Positions 27,575 to 36,097 of a stretch of DNA of 64,000 bases are shown here, piece by piece. Under the pieces are notes generated by a model that saw nothing but the letters and a program-made list of their open reading frames with translations, searched no databases and was not told the DNA's origin. Position 1 is the stretch's first letter; each line of letters opens with the position of its first letter. A program made the position numbers and the translations under genes. The stretch is from Trinickia symbiotica (lineage in GTDB: Bacteria > Pseudomonadota > Gammaproteobacteria > Burkholderiales > Burkholderiaceae). The stretch covers positions 124,001-188,000 of the forward strand of contig NZ_PTIR01000007.1 of assembly GCF_002934455.1 (NCBI RefSeq). Reading direction: 5' to 3'.

Positions 27575-28809
27575 GCCGGCGCCGCACGCGCCGGCTGGCG
27601 CGATTCGGCGCGGGCCTGCTCTCGCGCCGAGGCCTCGTGCGGCTTGCGTTCACCGCGGGCAACGGCGTTCGTCTCCTGAGCACGGGCGCCGACTACTTCG
27701 CGGCGCTGATCGCTCGCATTGATGCGGCGCAGGTGAGCGTGGTGCTCGAAACCTATATCTTCTGCGACGACGCGGCCGGGCAGCCCGTCTCGACCGCGCT
27801 GATCCGCGCGGCAAAGCGCGGCGTGCGGGTGCGTATCATCACCGACGGTCTCGGCACGGGGCGCCTGCCGTTTTTCGATGAATGGCTCGCCGCCGGCGTC
27901 GCGCATCGCGTCTACAATCCGCATCTCTTCGGCCGTTTCGGCTTTTCGCGCACCCACCGCAAGATCGCCGTCGTCGACGAGCGTTTTGCCTTTTGCGGCG
28001 GCATCAACATCGTCGACGACTACGACTCGAACGGCGTGAGCCTGCCGTTTCCGCGCTGGGACTTCGCCGTCGAGCTGGAGGGACCTGTCGTCGCACAGGT
28101 GAGCGCGGCGTTCGACATCCAATGGCGGCGCATCGAGAGCGGGCATCGCCCGCATCCGCTGGAAGCGCTGCGAGCAGGCGCCTGGCTGCCGGCCTGGGCG
28201 CGCGGCCGGCGAGGCGCTTCGATTCCGCTCGGCGAGTCGGCCGTGGCCTTCGTCGCACGCGACAACCTCGTGAACCGGCGGGCGATCGAGAAGGCTTATC
28301 TCGTTGCCATCGGCCGGGCGCGACGCGAAATCCTCGTCGCGAATCCCTACTTCATGCCTGCACGCAAGATCCGCCGGGCCCTCGCGAGCGCGGCGCGCCG
28401 CGGCGTCGACGTGCGGCTCGTCGTCGGGCGCAAAGAGTTCGTGCTGCTCGACTACGCGGTCCGCTACCTCTACCGGACGCTGCTGAAAGCCGGCGTACGG
28501 ATAGCCGAGTATGAAAAGACGATGCTCCATGGCAAGGTGGCCGTGGTCGACTCCAACTGGGCGACGGTCGGCTCGTCCAATCTCGATGCGCTCAGTCTCG
28601 TGCTCAACAACGAGGCCAACGTCGTGCTCGTCGAGCATCCGGAAATCGCGCTGCTGCGCGAGGCGATGCTCGCCGCCTTCGACGAGGCGCGGCCGATCGA
28701 TGCCGCTCGGTACGCCGCGCGGCCCTTTTTCGAGCGAGCGATCAACGGCGTCGCCTACGTCGCGTACCGGGCCGTCATGAAACTCATCACCGTCGGCGGA
28801 TACGATTGA
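27571..28809 (+). CDS. clsB: Cardiolipin synthase B-like phospholipase D family protein
   Basis: A 412-residue enzyme of the phospholipase D superfamily with two HKD motifs: 'THRKIAVVDERFAFCGG' (about residue 130) and 'LHGKVAVVDSNWATVGSSN' (about residue 320). Size and motif spacing fit ClsB-type cardiolipin synthase, which joins phosphatidylglycerol with a second phospholipid at the inner membrane. There is no N-terminal membrane anchor, consistent with ClsB rather than ClsA. The ATG overlaps the nudB stop; the frame is open upstream within nudB, but that part is only its shadow. Another PLD-type transferase cannot be excluded. Confidence 0.87.
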   Translation: MSRRRTRRLARFGAGLLSRRGLVRLAFTAGNGVRLLSTGADYFAALIARIDAAQVSVVLETYIFCDDAAGQPVSTALIRAAKRGVRVRIITDGLGTGRLPFFDEWLAAGVAHRVYNPHLFGRFGFSRTHRKIAVVDERFAFCGGINIVDDYDSNGVSLPFPRWDFAVELEGPVVAQVSAAFDIQWRRIESGHRPHPLEALRAGAWLPAWARGRRGASIPLGESAVAFVARDNLVNRRAIEKAYLVAIGRARREILVANPYFMPARKIRRALASAARRGVDVRLVVGRKEFVLLDYAVRYLYRTLLKAGVRIAEYEKTMLHGKVAVVDSNWATVGSSNLDALSLVLNNEANVVLVEHPEIALLREAMLAAFDEARPIDAARYAARPFFERAINGVAYVAYRAVMKLITVGGYD

Positions 28810-28941
28810 TGGGATCGAGGGGCATAAGGTAACGGGGCCGTACCGGCGCGGTAGTGGAGGGCAACGGCGGCGCTCGCGATCGCAATTCGCGAAAGCCCTC
28901 TTTCCCGCCCTCGGCAAATGAGGCAAGAATAAGGCCCCCGG

Positions 28942-28959
28942 TTAGATACGGCGTTCTAA
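28942..28959 (+). promoter_or_regulatory. Operator-like palindrome 1 upstream of the TetR gene
   Basis: The 18 bases ttagatacggcgttctaa form an inverted repeat with ttaga/tctaa arms and an ACGGC core. It closely resembles the second site at 28994-29013. It lies just upstream of the -35 box and is a likely binding site for the TetR protein encoded next door. Confidence 0.6.
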
Positions 28960-28967
28960 TAAAGTCC

Positions 28968-28996
28968 TTGTTTCGACGACGGCCGCACTCAATAAT
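28968..28996 (+). promoter_or_regulatory. Promoter of the TetR/beta-oxidation genes
   Basis: TTGTTT at 28968-28973 and AATAAT at 28991-28996 are separated by exactly 17 bases, a good sigma-70 arrangement. It is flanked on one side and overlapped on the other by two similar palindromes, as expected for autoregulation by a TetR repressor. Confidence 0.65.
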
Positions 28997-29013
28997 AGTA
29001 CGGCCGTTCTATT
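28994..29013 (+). promoter_or_regulatory. Operator-like palindrome 2 overlapping the -10 box
   Basis: The 20 bases aatagtacggccgttctatt are palindromic except for one mismatched pair. The core matches site 1 (TAG..ACGGC..GTTCTA). It overlaps the end of the -10 element, so a bound protein would block RNA polymerase. Confidence 0.65.
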
Positions 29014-29048
29014 TTTTGGTTCGATCACGAAAAGAACGGTACGAGGCC

Positions 29049-29642
29049 ATGCGAAAAGGTGAACAGACGCGCGCCGCGATCCTCGATGCAGCGCTGGACC
29101 TGGCGAGCCGTGACGGGCTCGAAGGTCTGACGATCGGTCTTCTGGCCGAGCGCATGCAGATGAGCAAAAGCGGCGTGTTTGCGCATTTCGGCTCGCGCGA
29201 GGATCTGCAGGTGGAAGTGGTGCGCGAGTACCACCGCCGGTTCGAGGAAGAGGTGTTTTACCCGAGCCTGCGCGAGCCGCGCGGTCTGCCGCGCTTGAAG
29301 GCGATGCTGTCGCGCTGGATGGATAAGCGCGTCCAGGAAGTGATGACGGGATGCATCTATATCAGCGGCGCCGTCGAGTACGACGATCGCGGCGACAACC
29401 CGGTGCGCGAGCAGCTCGTCGCAAGCGTTTCGACCTGGCGCGCGGCGCTTTTGCGCGCGATTTCGCAGGCGGTGGAAGAGGGGCATCTGCGGGCGGATAC
29501 CGATCCGAACCTGATGCTGTTCGAACTGTATAGCTTCACGCTCGGTCTGCATCACGACGCGCGGTTTCTGCATCTGCCCGATGCCGCGCGCCTCACGTGG
29601 GCCGCGTTGGAAAAGACGATCGTTTCTTACCAGAGCCGTTAG
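29049..29642 (+). CDS. TetR/AcrR family transcriptional regulator
   Basis: A 197-residue one-component regulator. The N-terminal helix-turn-helix is clear ('TRAAILDAALDLASRDG', 'IGLLAERMQMSKSGVFAHFG'); the C-terminal ligand-binding part includes 'GCIYISGAVEYDD' and 'NLMLFELYSFTLGLHHDARF'. It directly precedes an acyl-CoA dehydrogenase and other beta-oxidation genes in the same direction, so it probably senses an acyl-CoA or fatty acid and controls this operon, similar in role to FadR/PsrA-type regulators. The two palindromes upstream are probable operators. An upstream extension of the frame runs through the promoter and is rejected. Confidence 0.9.
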   Translation: MRKGEQTRAAILDAALDLASRDGLEGLTIGLLAERMQMSKSGVFAHFGSREDLQVEVVREYHRRFEEEVFYPSLREPRGLPRLKAMLSRWMDKRVQEVMTGCIYISGAVEYDDRGDNPVREQLVASVSTWRAALLRAISQAVEEGHLRADTDPNLMLFELYSFTLGLHHDARFLHLPDAARLTWAALEKTIVSYQSR

Positions 29643-29710
29643 CGGGCGCATTCGAGTGCCCGCCTCGATCGACGGCCGAGCCTTGTCGCCGCAATCTTTG
29701 GAGGGTAGTC

Positions 29711-31498
29711 ATGGGCCAATACGCCGCGCCGCTGCGCGACATGCAGTTCGTTCTGAACGAGCTGCTCGACGTCGAAGCCGAACTGAAGGGCATGCCGAGG
29801 CATGCCGAACTCGACGCCGATACGATCAATCAGGTGCTCGGAGAGGCCGGCAAGTTCTGCGAAGAGGTGCTGTTCCCGCTCAATCAGAGCGGCGACCAGG
29901 AAGGGTGTGTCTACGAGGGCGACGGCGTCGTCAAAACGCCCACGGGTTTCAAGGAGGCCTACCGGCAGTACGTCGAAGCGGGATGGCCCGCGCTCTCCTG
30001 CGAACCCGAATATGGGGGGCAGGGGCTGCCGAAATTCGTCAACAATGCGTTGTTCGAGATGATGAATTCGGCGAACCAGGCCTGGACGATGTATCCGGGG
30101 CTCTCGCACGGCGCCTATGAGTGCCTCACCGCGCACGGCACGCCGGAGCAGCAGAAGGTCTATCTGCCGAAGCTCGTCGCCGGCACCTGGACGGGCACGA
30201 TGTGCCTGACCGAGCCGCATTGCGGCACGGACCTCGGCATGCTGCGCACGAAGGCCGAGTCGTACGGAGACGGCTCCTACTCGCTGTCGGGCACGAAAAT
30301 CTTCATCTCGAGCGGCGAGCACGACCTCGCGGAGAACATCGTGCACCTCGTTCTCGCGCGGCTGCCCGACGCGCCGCCGGGGACGAAGGGAATCTCGCTT
30401 TTCATCGTGCCGAAGTTCATTCCGGCGCCGGACGGTGAGCCAGGTCAGCGCAATGCCATCAAGTGCGGATCGATCGAGCACAAGATGGGTATTCATGGCA
30501 ACGCCACCTGCGTGATGAACCTCGACAACGCGAAGGGCTGGCTCGTCGGCGAGCCGAACCGAGGCCTGCAGGCGATGTTCGTCATGATGAACGCGGCGCG
30601 GCTCGGCGTCGCGATGCAGGGGCTCGGCCTCACGGAAGTGGCTTACCAGAACTCGCTCGCCTATGCGAAGGAGCGCTTGCAGATGCGCTCGCTCTCCGGC
30701 CCGAAGGCGCCGGACAAGCCGGCCGATCCCATCATCGTCCATCCCGACGTGCGCCGCATGCTGCTCACGCAAAAGGCCTACGCGGAAGGCGCGCGCGCGT
30801 TTTCGTACTGGGCCGCGGTGCAGATCGATCGCGAGCTCTCGCATGCCGACGAGGCCGTGCGCAAGGACGCGAGCGATCTCGTCGCGCTGCTCACGCCGGT
30901 GCTGAAGGCATTCCTCAGCGACAACGCGTTCGAGTGCACCAATCACGCGCTGCAGGTCTTCGGCGGGCATGGGTATATCGCCGAATGGGGCATGGAGCAG
31001 TATGTTCGCGACGCACGCATCAACATGATCTACGAAGGCACGAATGCCGTGCAGGCGCTCGACCTGCTCGGACGCAAGGTGCTCGCCGACATGGGCGCGA
31101 AGCTGAAGAAGTTCGGCAAGCTCGTTACCGAGTTCGTCGAAGCGGAGGGCGTGAAGCCCGAGATGCAGGAGTTCGTCAACCCGCTCGCCGATATCGGGGA
31201 AAAGGTGCAGAAGCTCACGATGGAGATCGGCATGAAGGCGATGCAGAACCCCGACGAAGTGGGCGCTGCCGCCGTACCGTATCTGCGCACCGTCGGTCAT
31301 CTGGTCTTCTCGTACTTCTGGGCCCGCATGGCACGCATCGCGCTCGACAAAGAGGCGTCGGGCGACCCGTTCTACAAGTCGAAGCTCGCCACCGCACGCT
31401 TTTACTTCGCGAGGCTTCTGCCCGAGACGGCCGCGACGATCCGCATGGCGCGCGCGGGTGCGAAGCCGCTGATGGAGATCGACGAGGCGCTGTTTTAA
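29711..31498 (+). CDS. Acyl-CoA dehydrogenase (long, DmdC/FadE-like)
   Basis: A 595-residue flavoprotein that introduces the trans-2 double bond into acyl-CoA, the first step of beta-oxidation. 'CLTEPHCGTDLGMLRTKA' and 'YSLSGTKIFISSGEHD' are FAD-binding acyl-CoA dehydrogenase motifs; 'VFGGHGYIAEWGMEQYVRD' and 'YEGTNAVQALDL' include the catalytic-glutamate region. The extra C-terminal domain of about 150 residues defines the long subgroup related to DmdC (3-methylmercaptopropionyl-CoA dehydrogenase), so the precise substrate is open. Context with fadB- and fadA-like genes indicates fatty acids. ATG 29711 fits the family start (MGQYAAPLRDMQF); GGAGG lies just upstream. Confidence 0.93.
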   Translation: MGQYAAPLRDMQFVLNELLDVEAELKGMPRHAELDADTINQVLGEAGKFCEEVLFPLNQSGDQEGCVYEGDGVVKTPTGFKEAYRQYVEAGWPALSCEPEYGGQGLPKFVNNALFEMMNSANQAWTMYPGLSHGAYECLTAHGTPEQQKVYLPKLVAGTWTGTMCLTEPHCGTDLGMLRTKAESYGDGSYSLSGTKIFISSGEHDLAENIVHLVLARLPDAPPGTKGISLFIVPKFIPAPDGEPGQRNAIKCGSIEHKMGIHGNATCVMNLDNAKGWLVGEPNRGLQAMFVMMNAARLGVAMQGLGLTEVAYQNSLAYAKERLQMRSLSGPKAPDKPADPIIVHPDVRRMLLTQKAYAEGARAFSYWAAVQIDRELSHADEAVRKDASDLVALLTPVLKAFLSDNAFECTNHALQVFGGHGYIAEWGMEQYVRDARINMIYEGTNAVQALDLLGRKVLADMGAKLKKFGKLVTEFVEAEGVKPEMQEFVNPLADIGEKVQKLTMEIGMKAMQNPDEVGAAAVPYLRTVGHLVFSYFWARMARIALDKEASGDPFYKSKLATARFYFARLLPETAATIRMARAGAKPLMEIDEALF

Positions 31499-31510
31499 CT
31501 GGAGAGACAC

Positions 31511-33949
31511 GTGAGCAACCTGATCATTCGCAAGGTGGCCGTGCTCGGCGCCGGCGTAATGGGCGCGCAGATCGCCGCGCACCTCATCAACGCCAAGGTG
31601 CCGGTGCTGCTGTTCGACCTTCCGGCCAAGGAAGGTCCGAAGAACGCGATCGCCCTCAAGGCGATCGACAATCTGAAGAAGCTCTCGCCGGCCCCGCTCG
31701 GCGTCAAGGACGATGCGCGCTACATCGAACCGGCGAACTACGAGGACGATATTGCCCGGCTCGCCGAATGCGACCTCGTGATCGAAGCGATCGCCGAGCG
31801 CATGGACTGGAAGCACGATCTCTACCAGAAGGTCTCGCCCCATCTCGCGCCCCATGCGATTTTCGCGACGAATACGTCGGGCCTCTCGATCACTCAGTTG
31901 TCCGAAGGATTTTCGGACGAGCTGAAGTCGCGCTTTTGCGGTGTGCATTTCTTCAATCCGCCGCGCTATATGCATCTGGTCGAGCTGATCCCGACGGCGA
32001 CGACGCGCGCGCAGATCCTCGACGATCTCGAGTCGTTCCTCACGAGCGTCGTCGGCAAGGGCGTCGTCCGTGCGAAAGACACGCCGAACTTCATTGCGAA
32101 CCGCGTCGGCGTCTTTTCCATCCTCGCCGTCATGGCGGAAGCCGCGAAATATGGGCTGCGCTTCGACGAGGTCGACGACCTGACGGGTGCGCGTCTCGGG
32201 CGCGCAAAGTCGGCAACGTTCCGCACAGCCGACGTCGTCGGCCTCGATACCTTGGTGCACGTCATCAAGACGATGCAGGACAATCTTCCCGAAGATCCGT
32301 TCTTCCCCGTCTACGAGACGCCTGCCGTGCTGGCATCGCTCGTCCAGAAGGGCGTGCTCGGACAGAAGAGCGGCAGCGGGTTCTATCGGAAGGAAGGCAA
32401 GGCGATCAAGGTGCTCGATCCGAAGACGGGCGAGTACTTCGAGAGCGGTGCCAAGGCGGACGAGCTCGTCGGTCGCATGCTGAAGCGTGCGCCGGCCGAG
32501 CGGCTGAAGCTGCTGCGCGAATCGGAGCACCCGCAGGCCCAATTTCTTTGGGCCATTTTCCGCGATGTTTTCCACTACATCGCCGTTCATCTCGAATCGA
32601 TCGCGGACAACGCGCGTGACGTCGATCTCGCGATTCGATGGGGCTTCGGCTGGAGCGACGGGCCGTTCGAAGGATGGCAGGCCGCCGGCTGGAAGCAAGT
32701 GGCCGAATGGGTGCGGGACGATATCGCCGCGGGCAAGGCGCTCGCGAAGGCGCCGCTGCCCGCGTGGGTCTTCGACGGCCCCGTCGCCGAGAAAGGCGGC
32801 GTCCATACGAACGAGGGATCGTGGTCGCCGGCCGCGAAGTCGTTCGTGCCGCGTTCCACGCTCGGCGTCTATGACAAGCAGATGTTCCGCGCGCCGCTCG
32901 TCGGCGAGACGGGCCGCGATCCGAGAAAGCAGGGCAAGACGCTCTTCGAAAGCGAGACGCTGCGCGCGTGGGTCGACGATCGCGCCGGCGAAGAAGACGT
33001 CGTCATCGTTTCGTTCAAGAGCAAGATGAACACGATGGGGCCGAGCGTCATCGACGGGCTCGTGCAGGCGATCGATCTCGCCGAGAAGGACTACCGCGCC
33101 GTCGTCATTTGGCAGCCCACCTCGTTGACGCTTGGCACGCCCGGCGGACCGTTCTCGGCCGGTGCGAACCTCGAGGAGGCGATGCCCGCGTTCATGATGG
33201 GCGGCGCGAAGGGCATCGAGCCGTTCGTGAAGAAGTTCCAGCAGGGCATGCTGCGCGTCAAATACGCGAACGTGCCCGTCGTGACGGCGGTGTCGGGCAT
33301 CGCACTCGGCGGCGGTTGCGAGCTGATGCTCCACAGCGCGAAGCGCGTGGCGCATTTCGAGAGCTACGTTGGGCTCGTGGAAGTCGGTGTCGGGCTGTTG
33401 CCGGCCGGCGGCGGTCTCAAGGAGGCGGTGTTGCGCGCGGCGGAAACGGCTGCCGCGGTCGGCGCGCCGCAGGGCGAGCTGCTCAAGTTCGTCAGCAAGT
33501 CGTTCGAGAACGCGGCGATGGCGAAGGTCTCGGGCTCCGCGCTCGAAGCGCGCGCAATGGGCTATCTGAAGCCGTCGGACACGATTGTCTTCAACGTTTT
33601 CGAGTTGCTCGATACGGCGAAGAAGGAAGCGCGCGCACTGGCGGCCGCCGGCTATCGGCCGCCGCTGCGGGCTTCGCAGATTCCTGTCGCGGGCCGCTCG
33701 GCGATTGCGACGATCAAGGCGCAGCTCGTCAACATGCGCGACGGCAACTTCATCAGCGCGCACGACTTCCTGATCGCCTCGCGCATCGCCGAGGTCATAT
33801 GCGGCGGCGACGTGGAGGCGGGGAGCCTCGTCGACGAGGAGTGGCTCCTCACGCTCGAGCGCCGCGCGTTCGTCGAGCTGCTCGGCACGCAAAAGACGCA
33901 GGAGCGGATCATGGGCATGCTGCAGACCGGCAAGCCGGTGCGCAACTAA
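31511..33949 (+). CDS. 3-Hydroxyacyl-CoA dehydrogenase/enoyl-CoA hydratase (FadB-like)
   Basis: An 812-residue bifunctional beta-oxidation enzyme. Unlike E. coli FadB, the dehydrogenase is N-terminal: NAD-binding 'VAVLGAGVMGAQIAAHLI', 'HFFNPPRYMHLVELIP' with the catalytic His, and two C-terminal helical domains. The crotonase domain follows from about residue 490, with 'SGIALGGGCELML' and 'YVGLVEVGVGLLPAGGG' supplying both expected glutamates. This order is seen in FadN-type proteins. Translation starts at GTG, with GGAGAG five bases upstream, 12 bases after the acyl-CoA dehydrogenase stop, so the two are in one operon. Confidence 0.95.
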   Translation: MSNLIIRKVAVLGAGVMGAQIAAHLINAKVPVLLFDLPAKEGPKNAIALKAIDNLKKLSPAPLGVKDDARYIEPANYEDDIARLAECDLVIEAIAERMDWKHDLYQKVSPHLAPHAIFATNTSGLSITQLSEGFSDELKSRFCGVHFFNPPRYMHLVELIPTATTRAQILDDLESFLTSVVGKGVVRAKDTPNFIANRVGVFSILAVMAEAAKYGLRFDEVDDLTGARLGRAKSATFRTADVVGLDTLVHVIKTMQDNLPEDPFFPVYETPAVLASLVQKGVLGQKSGSGFYRKEGKAIKVLDPKTGEYFESGAKADELVGRMLKRAPAERLKLLRESEHPQAQFLWAIFRDVFHYIAVHLESIADNARDVDLAIRWGFGWSDGPFEGWQAAGWKQVAEWVRDDIAAGKALAKAPLPAWVFDGPVAEKGGVHTNEGSWSPAAKSFVPRSTLGVYDKQMFRAPLVGETGRDPRKQGKTLFESETLRAWVDDRAGEEDVVIVSFKSKMNTMGPSVIDGLVQAIDLAEKDYRAVVIWQPTSLTLGTPGGPFSAGANLEEAMPAFMMGGAKGIEPFVKKFQQGMLRVKYANVPVVTAVSGIALGGGCELMLHSAKRVAHFESYVGLVEVGVGLLPAGGGLKEAVLRAAETAAAVGAPQGELLKFVSKSFENAAMAKVSGSALEARAMGYLKPSDTIVFNVFELLDTAKKEARALAAAGYRPPLRASQIPVAGRSAIATIKAQLVNMRDGNFISAHDFLIASRIAEVICGGDVEAGSLVDEEWLLTLERRAFVELLGTQKTQERIMGMLQTGKPVRN

Positions 33950-33973
33950 AGCGGTGGCAATGAGGAGCTGCAA

Positions 33974-35173
33974 ATGAGCAAACAGCTGCAAGACGCATAC
34001 ATCGTCGCGGCAAGCCGCACGCCGATCGGCAAGGCGCCGCGCGGGGCGTTCAAGAACACGCGCCCGGACGAGCTGCTCGTCCATGCGATCAAATCGGCCG
34101 TCGCGCAGGTGCCGGCGCTCGATACGAACGTCATCGAAGACGCGATCGTCGGCTGCGCGATTCCCGAGGCCGAGCAAGGGCTCAACGTCGCCCGCATGGG
34201 CGCGCTGCTCGCGGGCCTGCCGAGGTCGGTCGGCGGCGTGACGGTCAATCGTTTCTGCGCATCGGGCCTGACTGCGCTCGCGATGGCGGCCGACCGGATC
34301 CGGGTCGGCGAGTCGGACGCGATGATCGCGGGAGGGTGCGAATCGATGAGCATGGTGCCGATGATGGGCAACACGCCGTCGATGTCGCCGCATATCTTCG
34401 ATCGCGACGAAGACTATGGCATCGCCTATGGCATGGGGCTGACGGCCGAGCGCGTCGCCGAGCGCTGGAAGGTGAGCCGCGAGGACCAGGATCGCTTTTC
34501 GCTGAGTTCACACGAAAAGGCGATCGCCGCGCAAAGGGCTGGCGAATTCAAGGATGAGATCGCGCCTTATGCGCTCGTCGAGCGATTTCCGGATCTCGCC
34601 TCGGGCGAGGTCAAAGTCAGCACGCGCGAGCTCGCGCTCGACGAGGGCCCTCGGCCCGACACATCGATCGAAGGACTCGCGAAGCTCAAGCCTGTGTTCA
34701 TGAGCAAGGGGTCGGTGACGGCCGGCAACAGCTCGCAGACATCGGACGGTGCGGGCGCCCTCATCGTCGTTTCGGAAAAGATCCTGAAGCAATTCAACCT
34801 GACGCCGCTGGCGCGTTTCGTGAGCTTCGCCGTGCGTGGCGTGCCTCCCGAAGTGATGGGCATTGGGCCGAAAGAGGCCATTCCCGTTGCGCTGAAGGCC
34901 GCCGGCCTCAAGCAGGACGATCTGGACTGGATAGAGCTCAACGAAGCGTTCGCGGCGCAGTCGCTCGCCGTCATTCGCGAGCTCGGGCTCGATCCCGCAA
35001 AGGTCAATCCGATCGGCGGAGCCATCGCGCTGGGGCATCCGCTCGGCGCGACCGGCGCGATTCGCGCGGCCACGGTCGTGCATGGCCTGCGTCGGCGCAA
35101 TCTTAAGTACGGGATGGTGACGATGTGCGTCGGTACCGGCATGGGTGCCGCCGGCATTATCGAGCGCCTTTGA
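33974..35173 (+). CDS. Acetyl-CoA acyltransferase (3-ketoacyl-CoA thiolase)
   Basis: A 399-residue thiolase catalysing the final cleavage of 3-ketoacyl-CoA into acetyl-CoA and a shortened acyl-CoA. The nucleophilic Cys is in 'VNRFCASGLTALAMA'; 'ELNEAFAAQSLAV' and 'GGAIALGHPLGATGAIR' carry the conserved Asn and His; 'MCVGTGMGAAGI' carries the second catalytic Cys. GAGGAG lies about six bases before the ATG. It follows the FadB-like gene by 24 bases and forms its probable partner in the trifunctional complex. Confidence 0.95.
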   Translation: MSKQLQDAYIVAASRTPIGKAPRGAFKNTRPDELLVHAIKSAVAQVPALDTNVIEDAIVGCAIPEAEQGLNVARMGALLAGLPRSVGGVTVNRFCASGLTALAMAADRIRVGESDAMIAGGCESMSMVPMMGNTPSMSPHIFDRDEDYGIAYGMGLTAERVAERWKVSREDQDRFSLSSHEKAIAAQRAGEFKDEIAPYALVERFPDLASGEVKVSTRELALDEGPRPDTSIEGLAKLKPVFMSKGSVTAGNSSQTSDGAGALIVVSEKILKQFNLTPLARFVSFAVRGVPPEVMGIGPKEAIPVALKAAGLKQDDLDWIELNEAFAAQSLAVIRELGLDPAKVNPIGGAIALGHPLGATGAIRAATVVHGLRRRNLKYGMVTMCVGTGMGAAGIIERL

Positions 35174-35275
35174 TCGGCCTGACGCGGCAGATAGCGGTGA
35201 CGGTTCGCGGGCTCGATGATCGTTCGCCGACGATCGGACAGCTTCGCGAGCCATCGCTTTTTCTGGAGTCGACAG

Positions 35276-36046
35276 ATGACGGACGAAATTCTGGTGGAGC
35301 GCGCCGATGGCGTGATGGCGATTACCCTCAATCGTCCAAATAAAAAGAATGCGATCACGTCGGTGATGTATGCCGCGATGACCGAAGCGCTCGAGGATGC
35401 CCGCGACGACGCGGCCGTGCGTGCGATCGTGATTCGCGGCGCCGGAGGCGCATTCAGCGCGGGCAACGATCTCGAGGATTTCGTGAAGTCGCCGCCGATG
35501 GGCGATGACGCGCCGGTGCTGCGGTTTCTGCGCAGCATCAGCACCGCGCCAAAGCCGGTCGTGGCATCGGTAGCGGGCGTCGCGGTCGGGATCGGCACGA
35601 CGCTGCTGCTTCATTGCGATCTCGTCTATGCGGCCGATTCGGCGACGTTCTCGTTGCCGTTCACGCAGCTCGGGCTGTGCCCGGAGGCGGCTTCGAGCAT
35701 GTTGCTGCCGCGCCTGGCCGGTTATCAGCTCGCCGCGGAAAAGTTGCTGCTGGGTGAGGCGTTCGACGCACGCGAGGCGCATCGGATGGGAATCGTGAAC
35801 CGCCTGCTGCCTGCGGGCGAAGTCGATGCGTTTGCTCTCGCGCAGGCAGCCAAGCTGGCGACGTTGCCGGCGTCGTCGCTGCGCGTGACGAAGCGCTTGA
35901 TGAAGCAGGCGGGAGACCAGGAAGTCGCGCAGCGGATCAAGGAGGAAGTCGTGCACTTCGGCAAGATGCTGCTCGCGCCCGAAGCTCGCGAGGCGATGAC
36001 GGCATTTCTTCAGAAGCGCAAGCCGGACTTTCGCCAGTTCGATTAG
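35276..36046 (+). CDS. Crotonase-fold protein, probably enoyl-CoA isomerase
   Basis: A 256-residue crotonase superfamily member. The oxyanion-hole region 'GAGGAFSAGNDLEDF' is intact. The two glutamates of true enoyl-CoA hydratases are not present: the first position reads 'VGIGTTLLL' and the second 'LPFTQLG'. Instead it has 'PFTQLGLCPEAASSMLLPR', the PFxxLGxxPExxSS pattern of delta3,delta2-enoyl-CoA isomerases (ECI2 type) with the Glu in PE as probable acid-base. It would shift double bonds of unsaturated fatty acids into the main beta-oxidation path, fitting this operon. Automatic annotation would probably read enoyl-CoA hydratase. The start follows TGGAG by about ten bases. Confidence 0.85.
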   Translation: MTDEILVERADGVMAITLNRPNKKNAITSVMYAAMTEALEDARDDAAVRAIVIRGAGGAFSAGNDLEDFVKSPPMGDDAPVLRFLRSISTAPKPVVASVAGVAVGIGTTLLLHCDLVYAADSATFSLPFTQLGLCPEAASSMLLPRLAGYQLAAEKLLLGEAFDAREAHRMGIVNRLLPAGEVDAFALAQAAKLATLPASSLRVTKRLMKQAGDQEVAQRIKEEVVHFGKMLLAPEAREAMTAFLQKRKPDFRQFD

Positions 36047-36097
36047 CCGACTGCGTCGATCCAGGGGTGCGACGTTCCGGTGGCGGGACGGCGCTCC

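Noticed and set aside
29639-34393. Minus-strand open frame of about 1580 codons opposite the beta-oxidation genes
   Set aside because: Same cause: codon bias of three well-supported plus-strand genes suppresses stops on the other strand. No domain is recognisable.
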